DNA of 64,000 nucleotides from assembly GCA_016124735.1 (NCBI GenBank), contig WGMZ01000001.1, positions 43,175 to 107,174 of the forward strand. Direction: 5' to 3'. This document shows positions 18,803 through 28,511 of the stretch, piece by piece (the first letter of the stretch is position 1; every line of letters starts with the position of its first letter). This DNA comes from Bacteroidota bacterium. GTDB lineage: Bacteria > Bacteroidota > Bacteroidia > UBA8524. The position numbers were made by a program, and so were the translations under genes. Under the pieces are notes generated by a model. That model worked only from the letters and a program-made list of their open reading frames with translations. It was not told the DNA's origin and did not search any database.

Positions 18803-19731
18803 ATAGTCTGTTTCAATTTGGCAGCAAAGAGCTGTATTTCCTGATGCATCTGATCCATTAATTGATAACGGCGTCGATACAGGGATCTTTTATTGGATTT
18901 AATTTCCTCCATTGATTTTCTGGCCGGAGGTAAAGGAAGGCGATACCAGCCTTCTTTATCTTTAATGCCACCTGCTTCTTCCCAAACGGCATCGTAATTA
19001 AATTCAATCCTATGCAGGAAATGGATATGAATCATATGTTTTTTGCGATAGGCCTGAATTGCATCACTACTTCCTCCCACGACAGTGGCACCCATGGCCA
19101 TTGCCAATTCCTGGATGATAAAGATATTCGCCGCTTTTGGACGCCATCCATGCAATTGTTTTTGTAACTGTTTAGAAGGGCGATCATCCTGAATTCCATG
19201 CCCCTGAATACAACCAATCCAACAAGCCAACTTACCCGAGTCAAGCACTTCAAATGAAAACGAGGCGGCGGAAATAAAACCACCCAATGATTTACAATGG
19301 ATGCTCACTACCAACTCGCCTTCTTTTCGGTAGCGGTTATCGTAACCTAAATGGCATTCCAGTTGAACTTCATCCAATTGAATCCGAAAGATTTCCAATT
19401 CCTTTTCTGAATGAATCAGCTGATTTAACAAAGCACCGCCTTCGCTCAGCAAGGTATACGTTTCCTTGATTACCTTCATTTTTCTATACCGGTCCCATTT
19501 TAGTGACATGTACACGCGGTAAGGCTTCATGTAAACGGGAAGTCGATGGTGATTCAGAGATTGAAACATATCCTCATCCAATAGATTGAACCAGGTGGAG
19601 GTGAAACGAGCACTTGTAAGTGCGAAAAATATGCTTCTAATTTTATTCTTTCGGCGAACTTTTGCATTCTCATGAGCGAATGCCCTTTCTGCATACTGGC
19701 CGGCTTTTCTGGCTAAAGAAATCAGGTTCAT
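18799..19731 (-). CDS. DUF535 (VirK/YbjX-like) protein
   Basis: 310 residues. The central part (LACWIGCIQGHGIQD ... LHGWRPKAANIFIIQELA) and the end (VGGSSDAIQAYRKKHMIHI) match the VirK/YbjX family (DUF535), best known in Proteobacteria, where members are linked to virulence and peptide resistance. No signal peptide. Last gene of the M28-lipoprotein-secreted protein run, with only seven bases to the upstream gene. Function here unknown; the family is, as far as I know, unusual in this phylum. Confidence 0.75.
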   Translation of the reverse strand: MNLISLARKAGQYAERAFAHENAKVRRKNKIRSIFFALTSARFTSTWFNLLDEDMFQSLNHHRLPVYMKPYRVYMSLKWDRYRKMKVIKETYTLLSEGGALLNQLIHSEKELEIFRIQLDEVQLECHLGYDNRYRKEGELVVSIHCKSLGGFISAASFSFEVLDSGKLACWIGCIQGHGIQDDRPSKQLQKQLHGWRPKAANIFIIQELAMAMGATVVGGSSDAIQAYRKKHMIHIHFLHRIEFNYDAVWEEAGGIKDKEGWYRLPLPPARKSMEEIKSNKRSLYRRRYQLMDQMHQEIQLFAAKLKQTI

Positions 19732-19738
19732 TGTTTAT

Positions 19739-20479
19739 CTATTCAAAGATAAATTCCCAATTGCATTTTCCATCAAACAGATTGAGTTTGTTGCCGTCAT
19801 AGGAATAACGAATCAATCTCTGCGGTTCGGTAAGTAAAGTGTAAAGTTGCTTTTCCGCCTCATTATGGTAGTCGCTGCATTGATACCCGCTGGGTTCCCG
19901 AATAAAGGAATGATTTGCAGCCAGATAATATTTAAAAAATAAGGCATTGTCATCGCCGCAGCGAAAAAGTATCACAGAATCGGAAAGCACAAAGAGCTCA
20001 AAATTGAGGCTGTCGTAGGATGATTTGCAGGATTGGCTCTTGAGTTTTAGGGTGTTCCCATCCAAAGGGTTATTAAAAAGATATTCAATTGGATAAGCAA
20101 TTCCACCGGTCCATTTGCAGGTTAGATGATTGATTTTTAATTGGATTCGATTTCCCTGAAACTGAATTCGGTTAATAACCAGACTTTTGAGTTTCTCCTG
20201 AAAATTACCCAACACATCCAATTCCAATTCTTGTACAGTATTTCCCTGACGAATTTCGATAATGGCTTTCCCATTGAAGCCATCCAAAGCCCATTGTTGC
20301 CAGCCTGAATTTTCCGCATTGCTCACTCTGTAAACAGAACAGGTTGGTGAGCTGATCTCAAGTGGATTGGAAACTATTTTCCCATTGATATCATAGTAGC
20401 GAAAAGTCAAATCCAATGCATCGACCGACAACCAGGTCAAACAGATAAAGCAGCTAATAATAATTCGAATATTATTCAT
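19739..20479 (-). CDS. Secreted protein of unknown function
   Basis: 246 residues with a signal peptide at 1-21 (cleavage near VDA-LD). The mature part is beta-rich and has four Cys, suggesting disulfides. No family recognised. Overlaps the start of the upstream lipoprotein gene's end by eight bases, so it belongs to the same operon. Confidence 0.6.
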   Translation of the reverse strand: MNNIRIIISCFICLTWLSVDALDLTFRYYDINGKIVSNPLEISSPTCSVYRVSNAENSGWQQWALDGFNGKAIIEIRQGNTVQELELDVLGNFQEKLKSLVINRIQFQGNRIQLKINHLTCKWTGGIAYPIEYLFNNPLDGNTLKLKSQSCKSSYDSLNFELFVLSDSVILFRCGDDNALFFKYYLAANHSFIREPSGYQCSDYHNEAEKQLYTLLTEPQRLIRYSYDGNKLNLFDGKCNWEFIFE

Positions 20480-20987
20480 CTACAATGCTAATTTGATGGG
20501 CATCATTATGCATCAGCACCTGAAAATGAAAACGATCATTTTCCCAGGGCTTGCGTACTGCAAATTCAATCAGGTACATAGAGATTGAGGGCTCGAAAAT
20601 CATCAGATGAACATCTTCCAACAGGGCTTCATTCAGGTAATCTTTGTTGACAAAGTTAATCAGGCTGTCTTTTGTGATATACAGGCTGTCATTGTTTTTT
20701 CTAATTACCAAAGCTAAATCCTGGTAAAAATGCGCTTCAATAAATGAATCCGATTCGTTTTGTCCCAGCACAAAATAACCAGGAATTGGGCTTAGATCGA
20801 TGGAAAATTTATTGCTATCGGCTTGATCAACTATGAGGGTATCGAAGTGGTACAGGTCCTCATCAAAATGTGAGATTTCCAAAGGAGTCTTTTTAAATGG
20901 CTCGTTTTCATTTCCGCCACAGGCAGCCAGCAGGACAATTATACTTATAAGAAATAAGCAATGTTTCACGGAATCAAAAGTAGCCAT
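20472..20987 (-). CDS. Putative lipoprotein
   Basis: 171 residues. A hydrophobic N-terminus ends in the lipobox LLAAC-GG, so the mature protein is lipid-anchored from Cys 23. The rest is acidic with no recognised domain. The start lies inside the end of the M28 peptidase gene (22-base overlap), implying coupled expression. Confidence 0.6.
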   Translation of the reverse strand: MATFDSVKHCLFLISIIVLLAACGGNENEPFKKTPLEISHFDEDLYHFDTLIVDQADSNKFSIDLSPIPGYFVLGQNESDSFIEAHFYQDLALVIRKNNDSLYITKDSLINFVNKDYLNEALLEDVHLMIFEPSISMYLIEFAVRKPWENDRFHFQVLMHNDAHQISIVDE

Positions 20988-22150
20988 TTTGATTGTATGC
21001 TGCCTGATTCGTTCATAAATCGAAGTAAGATATTCCTGGGTTTATTACCCACATCAATCTGAATCGGGTTGTTTCCGTTTATGATTTCCTGTGTATGTAT
21101 TTGTTTGCCATCCAATTGATAGATTTCAAGGATTCCATTCGATTCGGTATATACTGTAAACTGTGCCTTTGCCGGATTTGGAAAGGCTTGAAATACAGGA
21201 ACTTTGTTTATCGATTGAACGGCCAGGTCATTGTATTTATTCGAAGCGAACCATAACATGGAAGCAATGGCAAATTGCGTATTCCTGTAAAAGAATGAGT
21301 CGTTGAAGTAAGTAATGGAGTCGTACTTGGTATGCCAGTATCTATTGAAGTCTTTGTCGTCTTCTGCAAGGAATACAGCCGTTTTATTGTATTCCCAAAA
21401 GGATTCATGGTCGCTCGAGGTGGATCCCGGGTTCAGGATATTCAGATTCAGTCCAATTTGAAAGGTGTCGTTCAAACCAATGATTTTATTCGCTAATTCC
21501 ACGCTGTTTCCGTAGTCGCGGGTATTAATGCTGGCTTTGAAATCATGATTGTCGTCGTATGCAATCATATCCAGGTTGAAGGTTGCCCGGATTTCCGTCT
21601 GTTTAAAATTGAAATTTTGCACAAAGTGATTACTTCCAATAAATCCCTGTTCTTCTTCATCAAAAAAGACAAACATAATGCTAAAGGGAAGGCTCAGGTC
21701 TTTTAGCAACCTGCCAGCTTCGAGCACCGCAGCGCAGCCTGAGCCATTGTCGTCGGCACCTGTTGCATGATCATAAGGGAGGGCAATGGCGTCGTAATGA
21801 GCGCACATTAGAAAGATTTTTTCCGGGTAAAGTGTACCTTTCTTCAGGGCAATGATGTTTTGTCCGGTAGCCTCGAAATTTTCATAGCTAGTTTCATATC
21901 CATACGCCTGCATGCGATCATGCAGATACATGGCTGCCCAGGCATTGGGAGTCTGTGTTTTGTAGCGGCTGTATATGATTTGTGGCTGCCCGTGGATAAG
22001 CACAGGCTCTATTCCTGTAAGCTGTTTGACAGAGAAAAGAAGCGAGTCGAGATTTACTTCATGCAGTATTTGCTCTATTTCAGCCTTTTGTGCTTTCAGG
22101 GTATGAAAGACTGAAAGAAATGCACCAAGTAGCAGAATCCCGGCTCGCAT
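20966..22150 (-). CDS. M28-family metallopeptidase with T9SS-type tail
   Basis: 394 residues from the ATG that begins a good signal peptide (RAGILLLGAFLSVFHTLKAQ); an ATG 12 codons upstream is possible but would spoil it. Zinc ligands and catalytic residues are visible: CAHYDAI, GADDNGSGCA, FFDEEEQGFIGS, LDMIAYD and a later SDHESFWEY His. M28 enzymes are aminopeptidases or carboxypeptidases. The C-terminal 70 residues (VFQAFPNPAKAQFTVY ...) resemble a somewhat degenerate type A sorting domain, so secretion by T9SS is likely. Confidence 0.88.
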   Translation of the reverse strand: MRAGILLLGAFLSVFHTLKAQKAEIEQILHEVNLDSLLFSVKQLTGIEPVLIHGQPQIIYSRYKTQTPNAWAAMYLHDRMQAYGYETSYENFEATGQNIIALKKGTLYPEKIFLMCAHYDAIALPYDHATGADDNGSGCAAVLEAGRLLKDLSLPFSIMFVFFDEEEQGFIGSNHFVQNFNFKQTEIRATFNLDMIAYDDNHDFKASINTRDYGNSVELANKIIGLNDTFQIGLNLNILNPGSTSSDHESFWEYNKTAVFLAEDDKDFNRYWHTKYDSITYFNDSFFYRNTQFAIASMLWFASNKYNDLAVQSINKVPVFQAFPNPAKAQFTVYTESNGILEIYQLDGKQIHTQEIINGNNPIQIDVGNKPRNILLRFMNESGSIQSKWLLLIP

Positions 22151-22210
22151 ACTAGCAGAACGCGGGAAAAGGGCAAAACGTAGCATGGGGAGTCGTTTAT
22201 TCGATAAGCG

Positions 22211-22240
22211 GAAAATAAAAAACCCCGCGAAAGCGGGGTT
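22211..22240 (-). terminator. Rho-independent terminator of pnp
   Basis: Perfect 8-bp stem AACCCCGC / GCGGGGTT with a four-base loop at 22221-22240, followed on the minus strand by a T-rich run interrupted by one A. It starts six bases beyond the pnp stop. Confidence 0.9.
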
Positions 22241-22245
22241 CTAAG

Positions 22246-24498
22246 TTAAGATTTATTTTCTGCCGTTTGATCGTCTTTCCGACGATCGTTTCGGTCATTT
22301 CTATCGTTTCTATCGTTTCTGCGACGGTCATTGTTATTACTGTCCGGACCGCCATTTGCTGGTTTCTCCGGACGAGGCAACAACACTTTACGGCTGAGAC
22401 GGTATTTTCCGGTCTTTTTATCGACTTCGATAAGTTTTACTTTAATCTCTTCTCCTACTTCCAAAACACCATCCATCTTTTCGATGCGGTTCCAGGAAAT
22501 TTCAGAGATGTGAAGCAAACCTTCTTTTCCAGGAAGGATCTCCACAAAAGCACCGAAATCAACTACCGATTTTACTTTACCATTGTACACTTCTCCCACT
22601 TCAGGTACGGATACAATTCCCTTGATGATCGCAACGGCTTTTTCCATTGCCTCGCCATTGGTGGCAGCAATCTCAACATATCCCTTGTTATCTTTTTCCT
22701 CAATGGAAATGTTTGTACCGGTATCTTTCTGTATTCCCTGAATAATTTTTCCTCCAGGTCCGATGATGGCCCCGATAAATTCGGTGTCGACCAGAAGGGT
22801 CTGAATGCGTGGAGCATGTGGCTTGTAGTCTGGGCGGGGAGCATCAAGGGTTTTGTTCATTTCACCCAGAATATGCAAACGGCCGGCTTTTGCCTGCAGC
22901 AAAGCTTCTTCCACCATTTCCCATTTCAATCCATCAATCTTGATGTCCATCTGACAAGCAACGATACCATTTTTAGTACCCACTACTTTGAAGTCCATAT
23001 CGCCAAGATGATCTTCGTCTCCAAGGATGTCACTCAGGATTTTGTATTTGCTGTTATCAGGGCTGGTAATCAATCCCATTGCAATACCACTAACGGCATT
23101 GCGCATTTTAATTCCGGCATCCATCAATGCGAGTGATCCGGCACATACAGTTGCCATGGAGGATGATCCATTGGATTCCAGAATATCGGATACTACCCGA
23201 ATGGTGTATGGGTTTTCTTCCATACCCGGGAGCATTTTTCTCAATCCACGCATGGCCAGGTTACCGTGGCCAATTTCACGACGACCCGGTCCGCGATTCG
23301 GACGAACTTCTCCGGTAGAAAAGGCAGGGAAGTTGTAATGCAGGATGAATTTATTGTATCCGGTATTCATCGGACTGTCGAGCATTTGCTCGTCGAGCTT
23401 GCTGCCTAGTGTTACACTGGTCAGAGATTGAGTTTCTCCCCGAGTAAATACGGCAGAACCATGTGCTGCAGGAAGGTAATCAACCTCGGTCCAGATTGGA
23501 CGAACCTGATCCAGTTTACGTCCGTCGAGACGCTGGCTGTCATTCAGGATCATATCGCGCATGGCATGGTATTCAACTTCATGGTAGTATTTTTTTACCA
23601 ATCCCATGTTGAGCGATTCCAATTCTTCTTCGCTGTATTGAGTGAGAAATTCATCCAAAACAGCGGCGAAAGCTTCTTTTCTTTCGTTCTTGTTTCCACC
23701 TGATTTTGCCACAGCATACACTTTATCGTAGCATTCTTTGTGGATTTTATTTTTCAGTTCTTCATCGTTGTTCTCGTGATTGTATTCACGAGGAGCTTTA
23801 CGACCACCAAAAGCAGCATCGCAGAGCTCTAATTGAGCAGCACATTGCTTTTTGATGAAATCATGTGCAAAGCGAATAGCCTCAATAAAATCCTCTTCAG
23901 AAATTTCATTGGATTCGCCTTCCACCATATTGATATCTTTTTCGGTTCCCGCTACAATAAAATCGAGGTCTGCACGCTCGAGTTCATCTTTGTATGGATT
24001 GATTACCAGTTTTCCATCGATGCGCGCCACTCGGCATTCAGACATTGGCCCGTTGAACGGAATGTCGGAAAGAGTAATAGCTGCAGAAGCCGCCAAACCG
24101 ACCAAAGCATCCGGAAGGATGTTCTCATCAGATGATATGAGTGAAAGCTGAACCTGTACGTCGGCGTGGTAATCTTCCGGGAACAAAGGACGAGCTGCCC
24201 GGTCTACCAAACGGCAAATCAGAATTTCATAGTCTGACAAGCGCGCTTCACGTTTTAAAAATCCTCCAGGGATGCGTCCTACAGAAGCGAATTTCTCCTG
24301 GTAATCCACTGAGAGAGGAAGAAAGTCAACGCCTTCTTTCGCCTCAGGACTGGATACAACCGTTGCGAGAATCATGGTGTTGCCCTGACGAACAACTACG
24401 GAACCATCGGCCTGCTTGGCCAATTTTCCGGTTTCTATACTTATTTCTTTTCCATTACCAAAATCCCATATTTTGGTAGTTCCAATATTTACAGTCAT
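22246..24498 (-). CDS. pnp: Polynucleotide phosphorylase
   Basis: 750 residues. Phosphorolytic 3'-5' exoribonuclease of RNA decay. Two RNase PH domains (about 10-230 and 325-555, with [15 protein letters not shown] and [10 protein letters not shown]), a KH domain near 565-620 ([16 protein letters not shown]) and an S1 domain near 632-700 ([15 protein letters not shown]). The final 30 residues are a low-complexity NDR-repeat tail encoded by short direct DNA repeats, probably RNA-binding or disordered. Downstream of rpsO on the same strand, the common rpsO-pnp arrangement, but with a terminator hairpin between them. Confidence 0.98.
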   Translation of the reverse strand: MTVNIGTTKIWDFGNGKEISIETGKLAKQADGSVVVRQGNTMILATVVSSPEAKEGVDFLPLSVDYQEKFASVGRIPGGFLKREARLSDYEILICRLVDRAARPLFPEDYHADVQVQLSLISSDENILPDALVGLAASAAITLSDIPFNGPMSECRVARIDGKLVINPYKDELERADLDFIVAGTEKDINMVEGESNEISEEDFIEAIRFAHDFIKKQCAAQLELCDAAFGGRKAPREYNHENNDEELKNKIHKECYDKVYAVAKSGGNKNERKEAFAAVLDEFLTQYSEEELESLNMGLVKKYYHEVEYHAMRDMILNDSQRLDGRKLDQVRPIWTEVDYLPAAHGSAVFTRGETQSLTSVTLGSKLDEQMLDSPMNTGYNKFILHYNFPAFSTGEVRPNRGPGRREIGHGNLAMRGLRKMLPGMEENPYTIRVVSDILESNGSSSMATVCAGSLALMDAGIKMRNAVSGIAMGLITSPDNSKYKILSDILGDEDHLGDMDFKVVGTKNGIVACQMDIKIDGLKWEMVEEALLQAKAGRLHILGEMNKTLDAPRPDYKPHAPRIQTLLVDTEFIGAIIGPGGKIIQGIQKDTGTNISIEEKDNKGYVEIAATNGEAMEKAVAIIKGIVSVPEVGEVYNGKVKSVVDFGAFVEILPGKEGLLHISEISWNRIEKMDGVLEVGEEIKVKLIEVDKKTGKYRLSRKVLLPRPEKPANGGPDSNNNDRRRNDRNDRNDRNDRRKDDQTAENKS

Positions 24499-24527
24499 GG
24501 TTTAATATTTTATCACCGGATAAAAAC

Positions 24528-24556
24528 AACAAAAGCCTTATTGATAAATAAGGCTT
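24528..24556 (-). terminator. Hairpin between rpsO and pnp (terminator or attenuator)
   Basis: Ten-base-pair stem AAGCCTTATT / AATAAGGCTT with a four-base loop at 24533-24556, followed by a T-rich stretch on the minus strand. It sits 34 bases after rpsO and about 35 before pnp, so it may end rpsO transcripts or be an RNase processing site. Confidence 0.7.
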
Positions 24557-24589
24557 CGGTTTATCTCTTTTAGGTGAGTGTATTCAAAA

Positions 24590-24859
24590 TTACTTTCTCA
24601 GATTCAATTCTTTGATAATTGCACGATAACGGAAGATGTCCGTTTTAGTCAGATAATCAAGAAGAGCTCTTCTTTTACCAACCAGTTTAATCAGGCTCAA
24701 TTCGGCTGATTTGTCTTTCTTGTTGGCTTTCAAATGTCCGGTGATGTGATTAATACGCTGAGTAAAAAGTGCAATCTGTCCTTCTGCACTTCCGGTATTG
24801 GTTTCAGTACCACCGTGTGTTTTAAAAATGTCTTTCTTAGTTTCCGCAGTCAAACGCAT
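24590..24859 (-). CDS. rpsO: 30S ribosomal protein S15
   Basis: 89 residues, exactly the expected size. GSAEGQIALFTQRINHITGHLKANKKD and GKRRALLDYLTKTDIFRYR are the standard S15 signatures for binding 16S rRNA and S6/S18 assembly. Has its own strong promoter. Confidence 0.98.
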   Translation of the reverse strand: MRLTAETKKDIFKTHGGTETNTGSAEGQIALFTQRINHITGHLKANKKDKSAELSLIKLVGKRRALLDYLTKTDIFRYRAIIKELNLRK

Positions 24860-24897
24860 GTTTGTATTGTCTTAATTCTTTTTCCTTTTGAAGAGCG

Positions 24898-24929
24898 CAA
24901 AGGTAGAAATACTATTGCTGAAAACAAAA
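24898..24929 (-). promoter_or_regulatory. Promoter of rpsO
   Basis: Minus-strand TTTTG (24925-24929), a 19-base spacer and TACCTTTG (24898-24905): a perfect match to the Bacteroidota -33/-7 consensus. Predicted leader is roughly 35 bases before the rpsO ATG. Confidence 0.75.
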
Positions 24930-24967
24930 TGCTTTTCGCAAAATTAATTTGTTGAAATGCAGTCGTT

Positions 24968-25945
24968 TCAGGCGCTCACCAAAGTTTTCCATGTTCCTTT
25001 TTCCCAATTGTATTTCAAGGTACTGGGCAGGGCACCAAACCAATAGCGATTCAGCTCCACGGCAAAGGAAGGTTGCATATAGCAGTTAATTACACATCCT
25101 TCGCAGCCAGGAAGTTTACCTTCCAAGGCTTTCAACTGTTCCACTTCTTCGGTGTAATAGAGTTGATAAAGATTGTCTTCAATGGCAAATTCCTTTTCTC
25201 CCAAATGATAGCAAGGAAGGATTAATTTGTTTTCCGGAGAGATGACAATCGTGCTGCTGGCCGCTTTGCAAACGGGTTTATCAATATGATTTCCACCATC
25301 GCGGCGCAGGTCTATAAATCCTTTATTGAGATAAATAAGTTTGCGACGTCCCCATTTTTCTAATTGATTTAATGCCTCCGGATTCAAATTGCTTCCATGT
25401 TCATTGTATTCGAACAATGGATTCAGGATGAGCATAAGTTTGTGCGGCAGACTTATCTCTTCGTATACCTGTTGTATTTGATGCACATTTTCAGATGATA
25501 CGGTAAACAGGATGTCGGGTCTTTCTCCCCAGCTTTCTGCCAGTTCCAATGATTTCATGACATGAGCAAAACAATCCACTCCCCGGGAGGCATTGTGTTC
25601 TTCTTCAATGGGTGAATCGACCGAAAAGTGGAGCATATCAATGAGTCCACGAAGCTTTTCTCCGTATTTTGGATATAGCAGGCAATTGGTAGTCACCGTG
25701 GTGATAAACCCCATTTCTTTTGCGATTCTCAGAAATACATGAAGTTCTCGGTGAAGGAGGGGTTCACCACCGGTAAAATCGATTACCTTGACTCCCAGTT
25801 TTTTTAGGTCGCGTAAATTTTGCCGTACATTTTCTTCTGTGACGTAAGGGGAGGGTTTTTCCCAGATATCGCAAAAACTACACTTCGCATTGCACCGATA
25901 AGTGAGGTAATAATTACAAAGTACAGGCTTGCGAATGAGTCGCAT
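24968..25945 (-). CDS. Radical SAM protein with C-terminal Cys cluster
   Basis: 325 residues from the ATG; a TTG two codons upstream is less likely. CNAKCSFCDIW carries the CxxxCxxC motif for the SAM-cleaving 4Fe-4S cluster, followed by GGEPLL. The C-terminal part has further Cys (KPVCKAAS, LPCYHLG, PGCEGCVINCYM), a SPASM/twitch-like auxiliary cluster region. Such proteins modify peptides or small molecules. No substrate gene is evident; it sits ten bases after accD, perhaps co-transcribed. Reaction unknown. Confidence 0.85.
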   Translation of the reverse strand: MRLIRKPVLCNYYLTYRCNAKCSFCDIWEKPSPYVTEENVRQNLRDLKKLGVKVIDFTGGEPLLHRELHVFLRIAKEMGFITTVTTNCLLYPKYGEKLRGLIDMLHFSVDSPIEEEHNASRGVDCFAHVMKSLELAESWGERPDILFTVSSENVHQIQQVYEEISLPHKLMLILNPLFEYNEHGSNLNPEALNQLEKWGRRKLIYLNKGFIDLRRDGGNHIDKPVCKAASSTIVISPENKLILPCYHLGEKEFAIEDNLYQLYYTEEVEQLKALEGKLPGCEGCVINCYMQPSFAVELNRYWFGALPSTLKYNWEKGTWKTLVSA

Positions 25946-25955
25946 AGGCAAATAA

Positions 25956-26834
25956 TTAAGCTTCCACCTCTTTTTTCTGACGGGCTTTTTTCTCTGTCAG
26001 CAATTGAATCAGGGTGGTAAGTTTTGTTTTCAATTCGGTACGGTCGACGATAAAGTCGAGGAATCCATGTTCGAGTAAAAATTCAGAACTCTGAAATCCT
26101 TTGGGAAGATCTTTTCCGATGGTTTCCTTGATAACCCTCGGTCCGGCAAAACCGATCAGGGCTTCGGGTTCGGCAATATTAAAATCGCCCAACATTGCGA
26201 AAGAAGCAGTAACTCCACCAGTTGTTGGATCGGTCATCAGGCTGATATAAGGAATCCCTTCTTCGCCGAGCAAGGCGATTTTGGCACTTGTTTTCGCCAT
26301 TTGCATGAGCGAAAATGCAGCCTCCATCATCCGCGCCCCACCCGATTTGGATATGACCAGCACCGGAATTTTATGTTCTCTACCGTAGTCGATGGCCCGG
26401 CCTATTTTTTCGCCTACCACGGATCCCATGGAACCTCCGATAAAGCTAAAGTCCATGCAGGCCACTACAAGAGGAAGCCCGTTTATTTTTCCATGAGCTA
26501 CCCGAACGGCATCTTCAAGACCACTCTTTTTCTGACTTTCTACTATCCGGTCGGTGTAAGGTTTGGTATCCGTGAATTCCAAAGGGTCTCCGGAAACAAT
26601 ATGGGCATACAACTCCTTACCGCTATTTTCATCGAATAAGATTTCGAAGTACTCGCGGGAGCCAATTTTGTGATGGTAATTGCAATGAGTACAAACATAC
26701 TGATTGGCAACATGGTCGGAAGTAAGAGTTGCTTTCTTACATCTTCCGCATTTATACCAAAGTCCGTCGGGAGTAACTTTTTTATCTTTTGTAGAGGTAG
26801 AAATACCTTCTTTTACGCGTTTAAACCAACTCAT
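25956..26834 (-). CDS. accD: Acetyl-CoA carboxylase carboxyltransferase subunit beta
   Basis: 292 residues. N-terminal zinc ribbon with four Cys (YKCGRCKK and YVCTHCNYH) followed by the carboxyltransferase fold with SKSGGARMMEA and MTDPTTGGVTASFA. With AccA it transfers CO2 from biotin to acetyl-CoA, the committed step of fatty-acid synthesis. Length and motifs are normal. Confidence 0.97.
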   Translation of the reverse strand: MSWFKRVKEGISTSTKDKKVTPDGLWYKCGRCKKATLTSDHVANQYVCTHCNYHHKIGSREYFEILFDENSGKELYAHIVSGDPLEFTDTKPYTDRIVESQKKSGLEDAVRVAHGKINGLPLVVACMDFSFIGGSMGSVVGEKIGRAIDYGREHKIPVLVISKSGGARMMEAAFSLMQMAKTSAKIALLGEEGIPYISLMTDPTTGGVTASFAMLGDFNIAEPEALIGFAGPRVIKETIGKDLPKGFQSSEFLLEHGFLDFIVDRTELKTKLTTLIQLLTEKKARQKKEVEA

Positions 26835-26875
26835 GTTCTAGTTGTTTATGCTTCAAGGGAAGCAGGGTCAGGCTT

Positions 26876-26883
26876 CAAAAATA
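26876..26883 (-). promoter_or_regulatory. Probable -7 element of accD
   Basis: TATTTTTG on the minus strand matches TAnnTTTG; it lies 41 bases before the accD ATG. No convincing -33 TTG. Confidence 0.4.
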
Positions 26884-26907
26884 GAAATTAATTCGGGCAT
26901 TAATAAG

Positions 26908-26941
26908 AAGGCTGTCTTCTGAGAATTCAAAAGACAGCCTT
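26908..26941 (-). terminator. Terminator hairpin after the fructose-bisphosphate aldolase gene
   Basis: Perfect 11-bp stem AAGGCTGTCTT / AAGACAGCCTT with a 12-base loop, starting about 18 bases beyond the aldolase stop. The following minus-strand sequence is only moderately T-rich. Confidence 0.65.
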
Positions 26942-26959
26942 TTAATGATTTATGCTTTA

Positions 26960-28018
26960 TCAGGCGATGGTGATCTCGTCGTTGAGATACACATCCTGAA
27001 TAGCATTTAATAAAGCCACACCTTCGTTCATTGGCTTTTGGAATGCTTTTCTACCGGAAATGAGTCCGGTACCACCTGCACGCTTGTTCACTACTGCAGT
27101 AGTTACGGCTTCTGCCAGGTCGGTTGCTCCTTTGGATTCACCTCCTGAGTTGATCAATCCTGCGCGGCCCATGTAGCAATTTGCTACCTGGTAACGGGTC
27201 AAATCAATCGGGTGACTTGTGGTAAGTTTCTCGTAAACGTCTTTGTGGGTTTTGCCAAAATTTATTGCAGTATATCCGCCATTATTTGTTGGCAATTTTT
27301 GTTTGATGATATCGGCCTGAATAGTCACACCCAAATGATTTGCTTGTCCGGTAAGGTCCGCAGCGGTGTGGTAATCAACTCCATCTTTTTTGAATCCATT
27401 GTTTCTCAGATAGCACCACAGGATTGTTCCCATTCCCAATTCATGAGCTCTTTCAAACGCTTGCGCTACTTCAATAATCTGACGATCGGAGTTTTCTGAG
27501 CCGAAATATATGGTGGCTCCAACAGCAGCAGCACCTAAGTTCCATGCTTCTTCAACACTTCCGAACATGATTTGGTCAAAGGTGTTTGGGTAGGTAAGGA
27601 ATTCGTTGTGATTGATTTTTACAACAAACGGAATTTTATGGGCATATTTTCTGGAATTGGCTGCCAAAACTCCAAAGGTGGATGCAACCGCATTACAACC
27701 GCCTTCAATGGCTAGTTTGATGATGTTTTCCGGGTCAAAATAAATAGGGTTGGGAGCAAAAGATGCACCGGCAGAGTGTTCAATACCCTGGTCTACCGGA
27801 AGAATGCTCACGTATCCGGTATTGGCCAGACGACCTGTACCGTATATTTGTTGGAGGTTTCTTAATACCTGTGGGTTGCGGTTGGTTTGCGCAAAGATGC
27901 GGTCAACAAAGTCAGGGCCCGGCAAATGAAGATTGTTTTTTGAAATGGTTGAACAGGTGTGGTTCAACAGGGAATCGGCTTCATTGCCGAGTAATTCGTG
28001 AATTTTGTTGCTATCCAT
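26960..28018 (-). CDS. fbaB: Class I fructose-bisphosphate aldolase (DhnA type)
   Basis: 352 residues. [17 protein letters not shown] near the N-terminus and the C-terminal [15 protein letters not shown] phosphate-binding segment are typical of the DhnA/FbaB class. It splits or forms fructose-1,6-bisphosphate through a Schiff-base lysine, probably in [12 protein letters not shown]. No class II enzyme is in the window. Confidence 0.93.
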   Translation of the reverse strand: MDSNKIHELLGNEADSLLNHTCSTISKNNLHLPGPDFVDRIFAQTNRNPQVLRNLQQIYGTGRLANTGYVSILPVDQGIEHSAGASFAPNPIYFDPENIIKLAIEGGCNAVASTFGVLAANSRKYAHKIPFVVKINHNEFLTYPNTFDQIMFGSVEEAWNLGAAAVGATIYFGSENSDRQIIEVAQAFERAHELGMGTILWCYLRNNGFKKDGVDYHTAADLTGQANHLGVTIQADIIKQKLPTNNGGYTAINFGKTHKDVYEKLTTSHPIDLTRYQVANCYMGRAGLINSGGESKGATDLAEAVTTAVVNKRAGGTGLISGRKAFQKPMNEGVALLNAIQDVYLNDEITIA

Positions 28019-28045
28019 TAGAAATCGCTTTTATTTTTGGCGCTG

Positions 28046-28053
28046 CGAAAATA
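28046..28053 (-). promoter_or_regulatory. Probable -7 element of the aldolase gene
   Basis: TATTTTCG (one mismatch to TAnnTTTG) lies 27 bases before the aldolase ATG in the 64-base divergent gap shared with the GNAT gene. Confidence 0.35.
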
Positions 28054-28082
28054 ACCTTTTTTTCGAAAGAATAAGATTGGTC

Positions 28083-28511
28083 ATGGAGAGTGTAATTATA
28101 GAGAAGATAGATACTCAGGCAATGCAGGAGCAAGCCTGGGAGATACGTAAAAAGGTCTTTGTAGAAGAACAGGAAGTGGACGAAGGTTTGGAGTGGGACC
28201 ATGAGGAGGAATCCGTTCATTTTCTGGCTACACTGAATGGCAAGGCTGTGGGAACCGCCCGTTGGAGAGAGACGGGGAAGGGAATCAAACTGGAACGCTT
28301 CGCTGTTTTGCCGGAATACCGCAATCAGAAAGTGGGAGAGGCCTTATTGAAGGCCGTTTTGGAAGATGTACCCGGCAACCATCGTGTTTATCTCCACGCC
28401 CAGTTAGCTGCAGAGAACTTTTACCATCGTTCTGGTTTTGAGCCGGTGGGTGATGTCTTTTATGAAGCTGGAATTGGCCATCATCTGATGGTATGGAAGC
28501 CCATTAGCTAA
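28083..28511 (+). CDS. GNAT-family N-acetyltransferase (ElaA/YjcF-like)
   Basis: 142 residues from the ATG after the divergent promoter region; an upstream frame extension would overlap the aldolase start. The acetyl-CoA-binding segment is LERFAVLPEYRNQKVGEALLKA, with VYLHAQLAAENFYHRSGF behind it. The start (AWEIRKKVFVEEQEV) is typical of the YjcF/ElaA-like subgroup. Substrate unknown. Overlaps the convergent helicase stop by eight bases. Confidence 0.9.
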   Translation: MESVIIEKIDTQAMQEQAWEIRKKVFVEEQEVDEGLEWDHEEESVHFLATLNGKAVGTARWRETGKGIKLERFAVLPEYRNQKVGEALLKAVLEDVPGNHRVYLHAQLAAENFYHRSGFEPVGDVFYEAGIGHHLMVWKPIS

